NCBI RefSeq assembly: GCF_000733295.1
Contig: NZ_JPMI01000220.1
Coordinates: forward strand, 62,001-126,000
DNA: 64,000 bases
Source: Archangium violaceum Cb vi76
GTDB lineage: Bacteria > Myxococcota > Myxococcia > Myxococcales > Myxococcaceae
Direction: 5' to 3'
In this document: positions 53,141 through 62,614 of the stretch, piece after piece
Layout: every line of letters begins with the position of its first letter
Numbering within the stretch: the stretch's first letter is position 1
Made by a program: the position numbers and the translations under genes
The notes under the pieces: generated by a model
What the model saw: only the letters and a program-made list of their open reading frames with translations
Told to the model about the DNA's origin: nothing
The model's database searches: none

Positions 53141-55216
53141 TCATGCCGCCACGCTCAACACGAGCCGCTGCTCGGGCCACCGTGCTCCCGGCGGAGGCCG
53201 GACACTCACTCCCCGAGGCCCCTGGGTGCGGAAGCGGATCCTCCGGTCCTTCAAATGCCGCCAGTCGTCGAGCACGACCAGCCACCGCCACTCCAGGACA
53301 CCGGACGTCTCGGTGAACTCCAGCAGGAACGTGTGGTTCTGATCATCAAGGGGCCGGTTCGCGCTCCGCAGCACCTCGCCTGTGTCCGCGTCCTCGAGCC
53401 GGATCCACGCGCCCCAGCCCAGCTCGCTCCGCTCCTGTGGCGCCCAGGCGAACCACCGGCCCGCGATCACCAGCCGTCCATTGACGACCCTCGGTTCCGC
53501 GAACTCGGGTGACCGGGGCCAGAACGGAGTCGGCTCGGCGGTGGGCGGCCGGGGCTCGGAGAGGGCCCGGTGCACGCCGGGGTTCATCGTGAAGCGCGCC
53601 GTCCCCGATGGAACGGCCGTCGCGGCGCTCATCGCGAGCGCATCGAAGTGCTCGACGAGCCAGTGCTCCGTGTTCCGTCCCCAGAGCGTGCTCGAGCCCT
53701 CGTAGTGCTGCGCCTGGTACTCCCGCTCGGTGGTGAGGTAGCCGGCGTAGTCTCCGCATACGGCCGCGACCATGACCTCCCGTGCGCCCCTCGCGCGCAT
53801 CACCTGGGCCAACTCATGTGTCAGCCAGGTGGTGGGCTCTCCGGGGCAGCCCATCAACCACACCTCGCCCACCTTCAGCAGCCGCAGGGGCAGGGTGTGC
53901 GGCTGGTACTTGAGGGACTCGCGGATCAGCCGCTCCAGGGCGCGCGGAGGCGCCTTGGGCCACTGGGGATCCGTGTCCGGCAACTCCTCCAGCCGCTCTC
54001 CCTCCTTGAAGAAGGGCACGCCGCCGCCCATCTCCGAGCCCCGGAGCGTGGGCGCGCCGATCAGTGCCGACAGCGCCAGGCGCCGGCCGTCCTTCAAGGT
54101 CGCGTCGCGAATGGTGGGCTCGTCGAAGAGGGCGGTGATGCTCAGCGAGGGGCTCACGTGCGCGCGCGCGTCCTCGCAGGCCCTGGCGAGCTGATGGCCC
54201 ACCGCCCGGCCCACCTCCTCCAACAGCGACAGATTCCGCGTCCGGTCCTGGCGCGCCTTCTTCAACGCCTCGAGCCCCACGCCAGGCCGTGCCGCGTCCG
54301 AGTCACCGATGGCGCCCGCGGCGAGCCCCACCACGGGTCCGGGCTCCGCCGAGGCGCCGCGCAGCAGGCGCTCCGCGTGGCGCGCGGCCACCCCGAAGAT
54401 ATCCGGCGAGCAGAGGGAATGCTCCTTGGCGAGCAGCGAGGCATGAGCGCCGAAGGTACCGAAGGCACCGATGGGCCGATGGGGCGCCTCGGCCTCCTCG
54501 GCCCAGAGGACCTGGATGCGCGGATCCACACAGGCCTGCTCCACCGGCAGGCCCGAGGGCGCGTCCAACGCGTCGACCCGCTGACGGAGGGCCGCGTCAT
54601 CCACACCGGGGAAGTTCTCGCGCAGGGCCGCGAGGCTCCGGTTGCGCGAGTACCCCCAGAGCCGGGCCACGCCGTGACCGACCCGCGCGGGACGGAGGCG
54701 CGCGCACGCCTCGCGCACGGCCAGCCCGAGCCGTTCCACGAGGTAGTCCACCATGACCTGGTCCAGCCCCCGCTCCTTCAGGAGCGACTCGGTGGCCGCG
54801 AACGTGTCGTAGTACGTGTTGGCGTAGATGTTCCCCGGCCCGCTGTGGTTGTGCGTGCCCGCGAGGAACAGGCGGCCCACGTGCAGGCCCAGGGCCGCAG
54901 TGTGCTCCGCCAGCCGCTCGGTGAGGTAGCGCGTGCCGGCGTGGAGGTCCACCGCGATGAGGGCCACGCGCTCGCCCTGGCCGTCGTCCAGCACGAGCAC
55001 CCGCGCGAAGAGCCGACCCCACGCGGCACGTGCGCGCCGTGCTCCCAGCAGGGTGGGGCCCCAGCCCGCGAGCGACGCCAGGAAGCCGGGCGTGAGGTCG
55101 ACCCGGGAGGCGCCTGCCTGGAGGCGGCCCGTGACGGGGATCGGCTCCGGAGGGCGCCGCGGGAGCTCGACCACCGAAGGAGGGAGGTTCATCAACAGCG
55201 TGTCGTCTCGTCCCAT
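53141..55216 (-). CDS. Neutral/alkaline ceramidase-like hydrolase
   Basis: A 691-residue protein. The N-terminal ceramidase-like domain includes LQAGASRVDLTPG, LARVLVLDD, LAGTHNHSGPGN (metal-binding His motif) and a late VCGDYAGYLTTEREYQAQHYEGSS. The usual catalytic NxGDVSPN hexapeptide is not present as such; the matching place reads GAIGDSDAA, so the active site is altered or remote. No signal peptide is seen (MGRDDTLLMNLPPSVVEL), although many homologues are secreted. The C-terminal beta-sandwich fits the family (about 550-691). Hydrolysis of a ceramide or a related amide is possible, but the substrate is uncertain. Confidence 0.75.
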   Translation of the reverse strand: MGRDDTLLMNLPPSVVELPRRPPEPIPVTGRLQAGASRVDLTPGFLASLAGWGPTLLGARRARAAWGRLFARVLVLDDGQGERVALIAVDLHAGTRYLTERLAEHTAALGLHVGRLFLAGTHNHSGPGNIYANTYYDTFAATESLLKERGLDQVMVDYLVERLGLAVREACARLRPARVGHGVARLWGYSRNRSLAALRENFPGVDDAALRQRVDALDAPSGLPVEQACVDPRIQVLWAEEAEAPHRPIGAFGTFGAHASLLAKEHSLCSPDIFGVAARHAERLLRGASAEPGPVVGLAAGAIGDSDAARPGVGLEALKKARQDRTRNLSLLEEVGRAVGHQLARACEDARAHVSPSLSITALFDEPTIRDATLKDGRRLALSALIGAPTLRGSEMGGGVPFFKEGERLEELPDTDPQWPKAPPRALERLIRESLKYQPHTLPLRLLKVGEVWLMGCPGEPTTWLTHELAQVMRARGAREVMVAAVCGDYAGYLTTEREYQAQHYEGSSTLWGRNTEHWLVEHFDALAMSAATAVPSGTARFTMNPGVHRALSEPRPPTAEPTPFWPRSPEFAEPRVVNGRLVIAGRWFAWAPQERSELGWGAWIRLEDADTGEVLRSANRPLDDQNHTFLLEFTETSGVLEWRWLVVLDDWRHLKDRRIRFRTQGPRGVSVRPPPGARWPEQRLVLSVAA

Positions 55217-55312
55217 GGTGTCTCCGCCCCCCGTGTCACAAGAATGGAGGGGCGGGCACCCGCGTGTGACGGCACCCTGCCCAGGGCCTGGCTGCTCGCC
55301 ACCCCATCCGGC

Positions 55313-56665
55313 TCACTCCTGGGTGACGTACAGGAAGGCCACGCACATCTCGTCGTTGGTGCCCTCGCCCCAGTTCAGGTCGGCCACGGCCGGGAGCGGG
55401 GCGCCATGGTGGGGGATGAAGCCCGCGTTGTTCCAGTGGCACTCGATGCGCAGCGAATCTCCGGGCGAGATGCGCACCGCCTGCTGGAGGACGTGCATGC
55501 CCTGCCAGTGGAAGTTCCACTCGGGGATCTCCAGCAGGCAGGCCTTCTCCTTGTCCCCCTTCTCGACGGTGAGCGCCGTCCTCGTCCCGCGCTGGTGCAT
55601 GTGCAGCTGCGCGCCGTAGACGCTGATGGGCGCATTGGCGCGGATCTTCTGCTTGCTCGCGCGCGAGGCGAACTCGAGCGCGTCGTAGCCGAAGATGTGG
55701 AAGGCGTCGCTCTCGCCCTGGGGGATGGACATCTTCCTGTCCCGGATCCACTGCGGATTGGTGAAGGGGAACAGGAAGGCCTCGTGCTCGACCGAGTCAT
55801 CCAGCTTCAGCAGCAGCTTGGAGACGTCCGGGGCGGGCGGCGCGGACGAGGTGTTGTAGTGCAGTTGCATCACCAGCTTGGAGCCCGGTTGGATGCGGAC
55901 GCCCGTGCCGCCGGGCAGATCCCTTCCCTCGCCACCGGGGGCCCAGCCGCCGATCAGGCTGCCATTGCTGCCCTGACCCTGCGGGACACCCGGGGGATTG
56001 AGGCCACCGGGACACGAGAAGCCAGGACCCGGGTCGGCCTCGTCCGCCTGGAGGTAGGCACCCAGGTTCTCCGGCGCGACGGCGGCGATCAGCACGTGGT
56101 GCACGATCTCCGTCCGGCCCGGGCGCACGCCGATTCCGGTGATGAACTTCTCCTCGGTCTCGGGCCAGTCGAGCATGAAGCAGCGGTACTCGTCGGGCTG
56201 CTCCTGGGGCGTGTAGGGCTCGCTCATGGCCAGCTCGAGGTCCACCCGTGAGAGCTGCTCGCTGTTCGACGGCGTCTCCGCGGGCGCATCGCTCGCATCT
56301 CCCAGGGGAGCGCCGGCACGCACCCAGTCTCGGATGAGGGCGATCTGCTCGTCCGAGAGCGAGCGGTCATGTTGGTACTGGTTGCAATCCCGGTGGGCCA
56401 GCCAGGGCGGCATGCTGCGCTCGCAGACCGAGTGGAGGATGGCACCCTTCATGGCGAGGACCTGCTCGGTCGTCGTCAGCGCGAAGGGCGCGATGCCTCC
56501 CTCCTGGTGGCACCCGGCACACTTCGCGTCGAGCACCGGCTTCACGTCGCGGTACCAGGTCACCTCGCGCTGGGCACTGGCCTCGGCGCACACGTCCGGG
56601 AGGGCGGGCGAGGACTCCCGGGGTTTCTCCTCCGTGCAGGCGGAGAGCGCGAGGGCGCCCAGCAC
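55313..56665 (-). CDS. Copper type II monooxygenase-like lipoprotein with a heme c site; probable 5' frameshift
   Basis: A 450-residue visible frame. It opens with a lipoprotein signal (LGALALSAC, Cys10), then a c-type heme motif CAGCH at 49-53. The C-terminal two thirds resemble the copper type II ascorbate-dependent monooxygenase fold: EIVHHVLIA (189-190), MQLHYN, LHMHQRG, IECHWNN. The frame's first start is a GTG giving an unusually short signal, with no Arg/Lys. A better start, ATG at 56733 behind GAGGAG, lies in another frame. One extra base in the C-runs between them would join MRP... to ...TPRRTTAWIASVLGALALSAC, a proper lipoprotein signal. A single-base deletion, or a sequencing error, is therefore likely. 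The gene is divergent from the two-component system. Confidence 0.8.
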   Translation of the reverse strand: MLGALALSACTEEKPRESSPALPDVCAEASAQREVTWYRDVKPVLDAKCAGCHQEGGIAPFALTTTEQVLAMKGAILHSVCERSMPPWLAHRDCNQYQHDRSLSDEQIALIRDWVRAGAPLGDASDAPAETPSNSEQLSRVDLELAMSEPYTPQEQPDEYRCFMLDWPETEEKFITGIGVRPGRTEIVHHVLIAAVAPENLGAYLQADEADPGPGFSCPGGLNPPGVPQGQGSNGSLIGGWAPGGEGRDLPGGTGVRIQPGSKLVMQLHYNTSSAPPAPDVSKLLLKLDDSVEHEAFLFPFTNPQWIRDRKMSIPQGESDAFHIFGYDALEFASRASKQKIRANAPISVYGAQLHMHQRGTRTALTVEKGDKEKACLLEIPEWNFHWQGMHVLQQAVRISPGDSLRIECHWNNAGFIPHHGAPLPAVADLNWGEGTNDEMCVAFLYVTQE

Positions 56666-56853
56666 GCTGGCGATCCAGGCGGTGGTGCGGCGCGGAGTGG
56701 AGGGGGGCGAGGGGGTGGAGCGATGGGTCGCATACGAGTCTCCTCGGGAATGACGTCTCCCAGCGCGGCCACAGTAGGGACAGATCCTTGAGAAAAGATG
56801 GAGAAGGGGAGGACGCCCCTCCCGGCGGGGCGCGGACTAACATCGCGGCCCCT

Positions 56854-57525
56854 ATGAAACGGGTGCTGATGGTCGAGGACGATCCGGTCATCGCCAGGAC
56901 GCTCCAGCTCGGCCTGGCGTACCGCGGCTTCGAGGTGACTCCGTGCGAGACGGCGCGGGAGGGACTGAGCGCCTTCGCGCGGCGGCGTTTCGAGCTGGTG
57001 CTGCTCGACGTGGCCCTCCCGGATGGGACCGGGTACGACGTGTGCCGGAAGATCCGCGAGCGGGATGCGGAGGTGCCCATCCTCATGCTGACCGCGCGGC
57101 TCGACGAGCAGTCCGCCGTGGACGGTCTCGAGGCCGGCGCGGATGACTACCTGCGCAAGCCCTGTGGGTTGAACGAGCTCGTCGCGCGGATGACCCGCCT
57201 GGCGGAGCGGCGGGTCCGGAGCGAGGACGTGTTGACGCTCGGTCCCCTGCGGCTGAGCCCCCAGCAGCGCCAGGTCTGGGTGGAGGAGACGCCCGTGCAC
57301 CTGGCCCGGCGGGAGTTCGACATCCTCGCCATGCTCCTGCGCCGCCCGGGTGACGTCGTCCGCCGCCAGGACATCCTCGATGGGTTGGGCGACACGGGAG
57401 AGGTGTTCGACCGCACCATCGACTCGCATGTGAGCCACCTGCGGCGGAAGCTGCGCGAGGCGGGCCTGGCCGAGGTGCACATCGCGTCCGTCTACGGGGT
57501 GGGTTACCGCCTGGAGCGCAAGTGA
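56854..57525 (+). CDS. OmpR/PhoB-type response regulator
   Basis: A 223-residue regulator from the ATG at 56854. Receiver domain residues 1-120: acidic pair D9-D10, phosphoacceptor D52, Thr/Ser T80, conserved K102. A winged-helix DNA-binding domain follows (VHLARREFDILAMLLRRPGDVV ... VFDRTIDSHVSHLRRKL ... SVYGVGYRL). All switch residues are present. It overlaps the histidine kinase gene by four bases (GTGA). Targets are not evident; the divergent copper protein is a candidate. Confidence 0.95.
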   Translation: MKRVLMVEDDPVIARTLQLGLAYRGFEVTPCETAREGLSAFARRRFELVLLDVALPDGTGYDVCRKIRERDAEVPILMLTARLDEQSAVDGLEAGADDYLRKPCGLNELVARMTRLAERRVRSEDVLTLGPLRLSPQQRQVWVEETPVHLARREFDILAMLLRRPGDVVRRQDILDGLGDTGEVFDRTIDSHVSHLRRKLREAGLAEVHIASVYGVGYRLERK

Positions 57526-58931
57526 CGCGGTGGACCCTGGTGCGGCTGGTCCTGCTCGGCGCCTTCTGTGCGCTGGCCCTGGCGGTGTTGACCGTCGTGG
57601 TGCTCCGGACGCTCGGTGAGACCGCGAGCGCCGGGGCCGGCAGGACCGCCATCTTCCTCATCGCGCGGATGCTCGAGAGTGGCACTCCCGCGCGTTCCCT
57701 CTCCCGTGACGACAGCCCGGGTCTGGACGAGGCGGGGCTCCGGGCGGACTTATGGGTCGTGACCCCGGACGGCGCGGTGCTCGAGAGCAACACGTCCCAC
57801 CCGCTCCCCTGGCGTTGGGAGCGGCTGCCCCGGCCCGAGCGCATCCACCAGGTGCGGGTCTCCTTCCGTCCCTTCGGCCTCGTGGCCGAGGAGGTCATCA
57901 CGCGGCTCGATACGCTGGAGCCCCGCTACCTCGTCGCCCGGTTCGAGCCGCGGGGCTCGTCGTGGCGGACGCGGACGCTGCGCGTGACGGTTCCGGTGCT
58001 GGCCGCCGTCACCTCCGGCTTCCTCTCCCTGCTCTTCACCTTCGTGTACCTCCGGCGCAAATCGAGGGAGGCGCGGGAGGTGCTCGCGCGCATGGAGCAG
58101 GGGGACCTGAAGGCCCGCTTCCGGGTGAAGCATTTCGACGAGGTCGGCAGCCTGATGCTCGACTTCAACCGGATGGCGACGGAGATCGAGCGGCTCGTCG
58201 CGCGCATCGAGGAGACGGAGCGCACGCGCGGCGCCCTGCTCCAGGAGCTGAGCCATGATCTCCGTACGCCCCTCATGAGCCTCCGGGCGTCGGCGGACAC
58301 GCTGGTGCAGTGCTCCGGCGAGCTGTCGGAGGCGCACCGCCGCGAGCTGCTGGGCGTGCTCCAGTCGGAGCTCGCGTATTTCTCGAGCCTGTTGGAGGAG
58401 CTCTTCTTCATCGCCCGCATGGGCGAGCCCCGCTACAAGCGGACCACCGAGCGCATCGACCTCCGGGAGCTGCTGAGCGCCGAGCTTCAGGCCGTCCGGG
58501 CCCAGGAGGCCACCTCTCCGCGGGCCCTGTCCTGGGTCCTCTCGCTGCCGGGGGAGGGGGAGAGCCTCGCCATGAGCGGGGATCCGCGCCTCATCCGGAG
58601 GCTGCTCCGCAACGCCCTGGACAACGCCGCGAGGTTCGCGCGTGGCCGCGTGAGTGTCGAGGTGTCGGCCAGCGCGGAGGAACTGTCCGTACGCATCGTG
58701 GATGATGGACCGGGGATGCCGCCCGGGCAGCTGGCCCGGTTCGGCGAGGTGCGCTCACGCCGGACGGTGGTGGAGGAGGGCCCGGTCCTGCGCGTCTCGC
58801 TCGGACTGGGCTCCGTCATCATGCGCACCATCCTGGAGCTGCACCGCGGTGCCTGGCGCGTCGAGAGCCCGCCCCCCGGAGGAGAGCCCGCCTCCGGGGT
58901 GGCCCTGACGCTGAGGCTGCCGCGCGCCTAG
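57522..58931 (+). CDS. Sensor histidine kinase
   Basis: A 469-residue membrane kinase, GTG start. Two membrane helices at about 8-30 and 163-183 flank a periplasmic sensor of about 130 residues. A HAMP domain follows (YLRRKSREAREVLARMEQGDLKARF). The phosphorylated His is H245 in LSHDLRTPL. The ATPase has an N box NALDNAARFA, a G1 VDDGPGMPPG, and a late G2 LGLGSVIMR. All are intact. It forms a coupled operon with the response regulator. The signal is unknown. Its stop codon overlaps the convergent barrel gene's stop in a shared CTAG. Confidence 0.95.
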   Translation: MTRWTLVRLVLLGAFCALALAVLTVVVLRTLGETASAGAGRTAIFLIARMLESGTPARSLSRDDSPGLDEAGLRADLWVVTPDGAVLESNTSHPLPWRWERLPRPERIHQVRVSFRPFGLVAEEVITRLDTLEPRYLVARFEPRGSSWRTRTLRVTVPVLAAVTSGFLSLLFTFVYLRRKSREAREVLARMEQGDLKARFRVKHFDEVGSLMLDFNRMATEIERLVARIEETERTRGALLQELSHDLRTPLMSLRASADTLVQCSGELSEAHRRELLGVLQSELAYFSSLLEELFFIARMGEPRYKRTTERIDLRELLSAELQAVRAQEATSPRALSWVLSLPGEGESLAMSGDPRLIRRLLRNALDNAARFARGRVSVEVSASAEELSVRIVDDGPGMPPGQLARFGEVRSRRTVVEEGPVLRVSLGLGSVIMRTILELHRGAWRVESPPPGGEPASGVALTLRLPRA

Positions 58932-60463
58932 AAGCGCGCCTGCAACAGCGTGTTGAAGCCCAGCGCGTGGGGATCCTCGAAGCTGGGCTGCGCGACGCCG
59001 AAGACGTCGTCCCGGAACGTCGTCCGGTTGCGGTCGTAGGTGTAATAGACCTCACCCACCGCCGAGACGCTCTCGGAGAGATCCCACCGGAAGGTGGCCT
59101 TGGCGGAGATGATGGGATCGGCGCGGCAGATGGCGTTGTCATCGCCGCAGTTGGTGGGGAGGATGCTCAGCACGTTGACGTCACGCACCACCACGGTGCG
59201 CGTGCCCGTGAGGCCCGGGGGCGGGTTGTTGCCACCGAAGAGCGGATCCGGGCTGCGGAACGACGCCGGCTGCTGCACGCCGAAGATGAAGCCCGGGGTG
59301 AAGTGCCACGCGGGGATGTGGTAGTCCGCGCCCACCGCGAAGAACATCTCCGGCTTCACCTCGGTGCCGTCCGGGAAGTCGTTGAAGGGCGGCAGGCCGG
59401 GCACCTCGAACTGGATGAAGGACAGGTCGCGGTACAGGCCCAGCGCGTGGAAGCGCCAGTAGTTCCACTTGGCGCGCGCCTGCAGCGCCACCGCCTTGGC
59501 CTCCTGCGGCACCGTGCGGCCGAACACGTCCGGATCCGACAGCGACTGCGACAGGTAGCTGCCCTCGAGCGACACCGTGTAGGCCAGGCCGCCCGGGTAC
59601 TGCTCCGGCGAGAAGAAGCGCTGGTACACCTCCGGATCGTTCTTGTAGAGCCGGAAGTCGATGCTCGTGCCCACCGGCGCGCCCACGTGGTAGACGGCCT
59701 GCGCGGACACGCCCGCCGAGTTCACCGGTGCCTCGACACCCAGCGCGGCCAGGCCCGGGACGATGCCCTTCTGGAAGTAGCCGGCGCCGGCCTCCAGGCG
59801 CAGCGTGTCCAACACGTCCCATCCGGCGCCGGCCATGACGCCGTAGAGCGTCTCCTGCTCCTTGATGAGATCATTGAGCACCAGCGCCGTCTTGGCGCCC
59901 GCGTACGCGTACCACCGGTCGCGCGTGAGCTGGAGCCGGACGCCCGGCACGCCCGCCGCGGCGGCGCGGGTGGTGAAGACGCCGCTGCCACCCCAGGAGA
60001 TGCGGTAGGCGTAGCCCAGCCGGAAGCGATCCGCGGACACCGGGAAGCCGGTGAGCGACAGACCCTCGTTCTCGCCCCAGCCCGAGGGCCGGTAGTGCAG
60101 GCGGATGTAGCTGGAGTTGTCCCGCAGATCGATACCACCCGAGGGCCGCTCCAACATCAACACCGTGAGGGCCGCCTCGGTGGTGAGGCCCTCGAAGAAG
60201 GCCGGCATCCGCTTGTAGAGGACGATGTTGGACAGCGTCTCGAAGCCGGAGAACCGGGTGTTGAAGTTGTCGTAGAACTGGGTGTTCTGCAGACCGCCGC
60301 CAAACCGGGCCGAGGGGCTGTTGGGCGTCGTCTCGCCCGCGTCGGCGAAGACGTTGTCGTCCGCGAAGGCGAACGACAAGCGGGTATCGACGAAGTCTCC
60401 GGCCCAGGCGGGCGCGGAGAGGGTCATCAGCCCGGTCAGGGCCAGCGTGCGCAGCGTTCTCAA
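58928..60463 (-). CDS. Putative outer-membrane beta-barrel protein
   Basis: A 511-residue exported protein with a signal peptide (LRTLALTGLMTLSAPAWAG, cleavage after AWA). The mature part has many alternating aromatic-hydrophobic beta strands (DTRLSFAFADDNVF, RFRLGYAYRISWGG, YTVSLEGSYLSQSL, EVYYTYDRNRTTF). It ends LLQARF, the aromatic C-terminus typical of barrels inserted by BAM. No TonB box is seen. The TTG start at 60463 has GGAGGG close by. It is the last gene of a minus-strand set with the lipoprotein and 5'-nucleotidase genes. Confidence 0.75.
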   Translation of the reverse strand: MRTLRTLALTGLMTLSAPAWAGDFVDTRLSFAFADDNVFADAGETTPNSPSARFGGGLQNTQFYDNFNTRFSGFETLSNIVLYKRMPAFFEGLTTEAALTVLMLERPSGGIDLRDNSSYIRLHYRPSGWGENEGLSLTGFPVSADRFRLGYAYRISWGGSGVFTTRAAAAGVPGVRLQLTRDRWYAYAGAKTALVLNDLIKEQETLYGVMAGAGWDVLDTLRLEAGAGYFQKGIVPGLAALGVEAPVNSAGVSAQAVYHVGAPVGTSIDFRLYKNDPEVYQRFFSPEQYPGGLAYTVSLEGSYLSQSLSDPDVFGRTVPQEAKAVALQARAKWNYWRFHALGLYRDLSFIQFEVPGLPPFNDFPDGTEVKPEMFFAVGADYHIPAWHFTPGFIFGVQQPASFRSPDPLFGGNNPPPGLTGTRTVVVRDVNVLSILPTNCGDDNAICRADPIISAKATFRWDLSESVSAVGEVYYTYDRNRTTFRDDVFGVAQPSFEDPHALGFNTLLQARF

Positions 60464-60553
60464 ATTCCCTCCAGGCGCGGCGTGGGGGCGCCGCTCCTTC
60501 CCAGCACCCCGGGGAGCGGGGCGCTCACTACTTTCAAGACAAGGACAACGGCT

Positions 60554-62614
60554 TCACTGACAAGGCTTGATGGGCTTCGGGCACTCCAGGCCGGGGCCGG
60601 GATAGCAGCAGAAATCGTCCTGGTCACGCGGTAGCACCATCCAGCGCGGCCGGGCGGCCTGCACCTGGCGCAGGTGGCCCACGATGTCGAAGGAGGCCCC
60701 GTGCAGGTTGCGGCACTGCCTTTCCGCCTCCGTGGCTCCGGTGCCCTCGCTGCAGTCCACGTTCAGGTCCGGGACGGCATCCTTCGTCGTGAGGAGCACG
60801 CGCGTATGGGTGTTGCGCGCCACGGAGCAGCGCGGCTGCGAGGTGCCCACCGGCTGCGAGGCCAGGAAGGCCACCAGGCTCTTCCCGTTCTCCATGACGA
60901 CGTCCTTGCGCGTCCTGGCCGGAAGCAGCTCGTCCGCCGTGGTGGCGGTGACGGTGCCGTCGCCGAGCTTCACGTGGGTGTCCACGTCGCACCAGATGCT
61001 CACCCCGACTCCGGGCTCGTAGCCCGAGGAGAGCCGCTTCGACGAGGTGTCGGACACGGTCACGTTCTGCTGGCGGTTGGCCAGCGTGTCATCCAGGCCG
61101 GCGTCGCGGGGACCGGGACCGGCGAGCTCCACCACGAACTGGCCGAAGCTCGAGAACTGGGACTTCTCGGAGCAGCGGAGGTTCTGGTACGCGCCGCCGC
61201 TGGTGGTGCAGTCGATGCTGCACTGGCGCTCCTCGGCGTCGGGATCCACCGCGGGAGGCGGGAAGGCGCAGCCGGCCCACGTCCACACGCTGTCCACCGT
61301 CGTCTCGCAGAACATGGGCACCTGCCCATCTCCGTTGAAGTCGCAGTTCTTGAAGACCTGGGGGAAGCGCACGCGGCGCAGCTTCACCAGGCCCGACTCC
61401 ATGCTCTCCAGCTTCATGTTGCGCCGGTTCTGGCCGCACGTGGTGTCCGTGACGAAGGGCGCCAGCGTGTTGTCCAGGCCGCAGTGGCGCAGGCTGAGCT
61501 CCACCGGCGGGGCGAGCACCAGGTACTTGGTCCACTGCTCCGGCGGCAGCTCGCGCACGCGCTCACGCACCGTCCAGGAGGGGAAGGTGAGCTGCGTGGT
61601 GGAGGTGAACTCCTGGAGCGAGCCGGACAGCGTCCACAGCAGATCTCCCGGATCCAGACCCTCGGGGAAGCTGTAGTTGTAGACGAAGATGGAGTTGAAG
61701 GAGCCGGGCAGGAAGCCGCTCGGCTCGGGGACGCGCACCTGGGCGGCGGAGGTGACGTCCTCTCGCACGGGGCAGGAGGTGATGTCGGTGACGAAGAAGC
61801 CCGAGGGATCCGTCCCCGTCACCAGCAGCGTGACGGGCTTGGGTGCCTCCGGATCCGGCAGGCCATCGCCGTCGAGGTCACGGTCCGGGCAGTTCTGGTA
61901 CTGCACGGCGCCGGACTCGGGGGCGCGGCCGACGGTGACGAACTGCCCCACGAAGGGCGAGGAGCGGTTGTCGTAGCCCTGGGGCGACTGGATGGCCTGG
62001 AGCGTGGGCTCCTGGAAGTACACGGTCTCCGAGGAGCCGGCGGCGTAGGAGCGGCCCGAGTCAGGCTCCTGGGGGAACTGCTTGGGGTCCTCCATGCCAC
62101 CATCGGTGTAGAAGCGGATGCCGCCATCCGTGTAGCGCAGCTCCATGGGCTCATCCATGGCCCAGACGCGCACCTCGCCGTAGACGTTCTGGGCGCGCAC
62201 CTTGCCGGTGCCGCGGCCGCGGTTGATCGTCGTCCAGGCGTAGGAGTAGTCCTCGGCGAGATCGCCCGGCACCACCTTGAAGGTCACCGGCCCGGTGAAG
62301 TCGAGCGCCTTGCCCGTCTTGTCCAGGGCGGTGATGTCCAGCAGCAGCTCCACCTGGCCATTGGGGATGACGAAGCGGCAGTCCTGGGTGCCACGCACCT
62401 TGGCCGGCACGTCCGCCGTCCTGATGACGTTGTGGGCCTTGAGGCAGGACGGCACGACGTCGAGATCCTGGAGCCCACCGCCGGAGCCCACCGCGGAGAT
62501 GCTCTGCACCACCACGCGGAACGAGCCCAGTGCCTGGGTTCCGGTGGACGGCACCTCATAGCAACCGGACAGGGAGGCCGCGGTCGCGGCCAGGACGAGC
62601 CACTGCTTCTTCAT
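60554..62614 (-). CDS. Large cysteine-rich lipoprotein with EF-like calcium motifs
   Basis: A 686-residue lipoprotein from the ATG at 62614 (MKKQWLVLAATAASLSGCYEV, lipobox Cys18). The mature part is rich in Cys and beta strands. It has two calcium-loop-like motifs, DRDLDGDGLPDPEAP and DFNGDGQVP. A sugar- or adhesion-type beta-sandwich region (QVELLLDITALDKTGKALDF; FTGPVTFKVVPG) lies near the N-terminus. The start overlaps the nucleotidase stop (TGATG), so translation is coupled. No enzyme motif seen. It is probably surface-exposed. Confidence 0.75.
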   Translation of the reverse strand: MKKQWLVLAATAASLSGCYEVPSTGTQALGSFRVVVQSISAVGSGGGLQDLDVVPSCLKAHNVIRTADVPAKVRGTQDCRFVIPNGQVELLLDITALDKTGKALDFTGPVTFKVVPGDLAEDYSYAWTTINRGRGTGKVRAQNVYGEVRVWAMDEPMELRYTDGGIRFYTDGGMEDPKQFPQEPDSGRSYAAGSSETVYFQEPTLQAIQSPQGYDNRSSPFVGQFVTVGRAPESGAVQYQNCPDRDLDGDGLPDPEAPKPVTLLVTGTDPSGFFVTDITSCPVREDVTSAAQVRVPEPSGFLPGSFNSIFVYNYSFPEGLDPGDLLWTLSGSLQEFTSTTQLTFPSWTVRERVRELPPEQWTKYLVLAPPVELSLRHCGLDNTLAPFVTDTTCGQNRRNMKLESMESGLVKLRRVRFPQVFKNCDFNGDGQVPMFCETTVDSVWTWAGCAFPPPAVDPDAEERQCSIDCTTSGGAYQNLRCSEKSQFSSFGQFVVELAGPGPRDAGLDDTLANRQQNVTVSDTSSKRLSSGYEPGVGVSIWCDVDTHVKLGDGTVTATTADELLPARTRKDVVMENGKSLVAFLASQPVGTSQPRCSVARNTHTRVLLTTKDAVPDLNVDCSEGTGATEAERQCRNLHGASFDIVGHLRQVQAARPRWMVLPRDQDDFCCYPGPGLECPKPIKPCQ

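Noticed and set aside
53570-56251. 893-codon plus-strand frame opposite the ceramidase and copper protein genes
   Set aside because: Antisense shadow of two genes with clear motifs; the translation is Arg/Gly/His-rich and has no family features.
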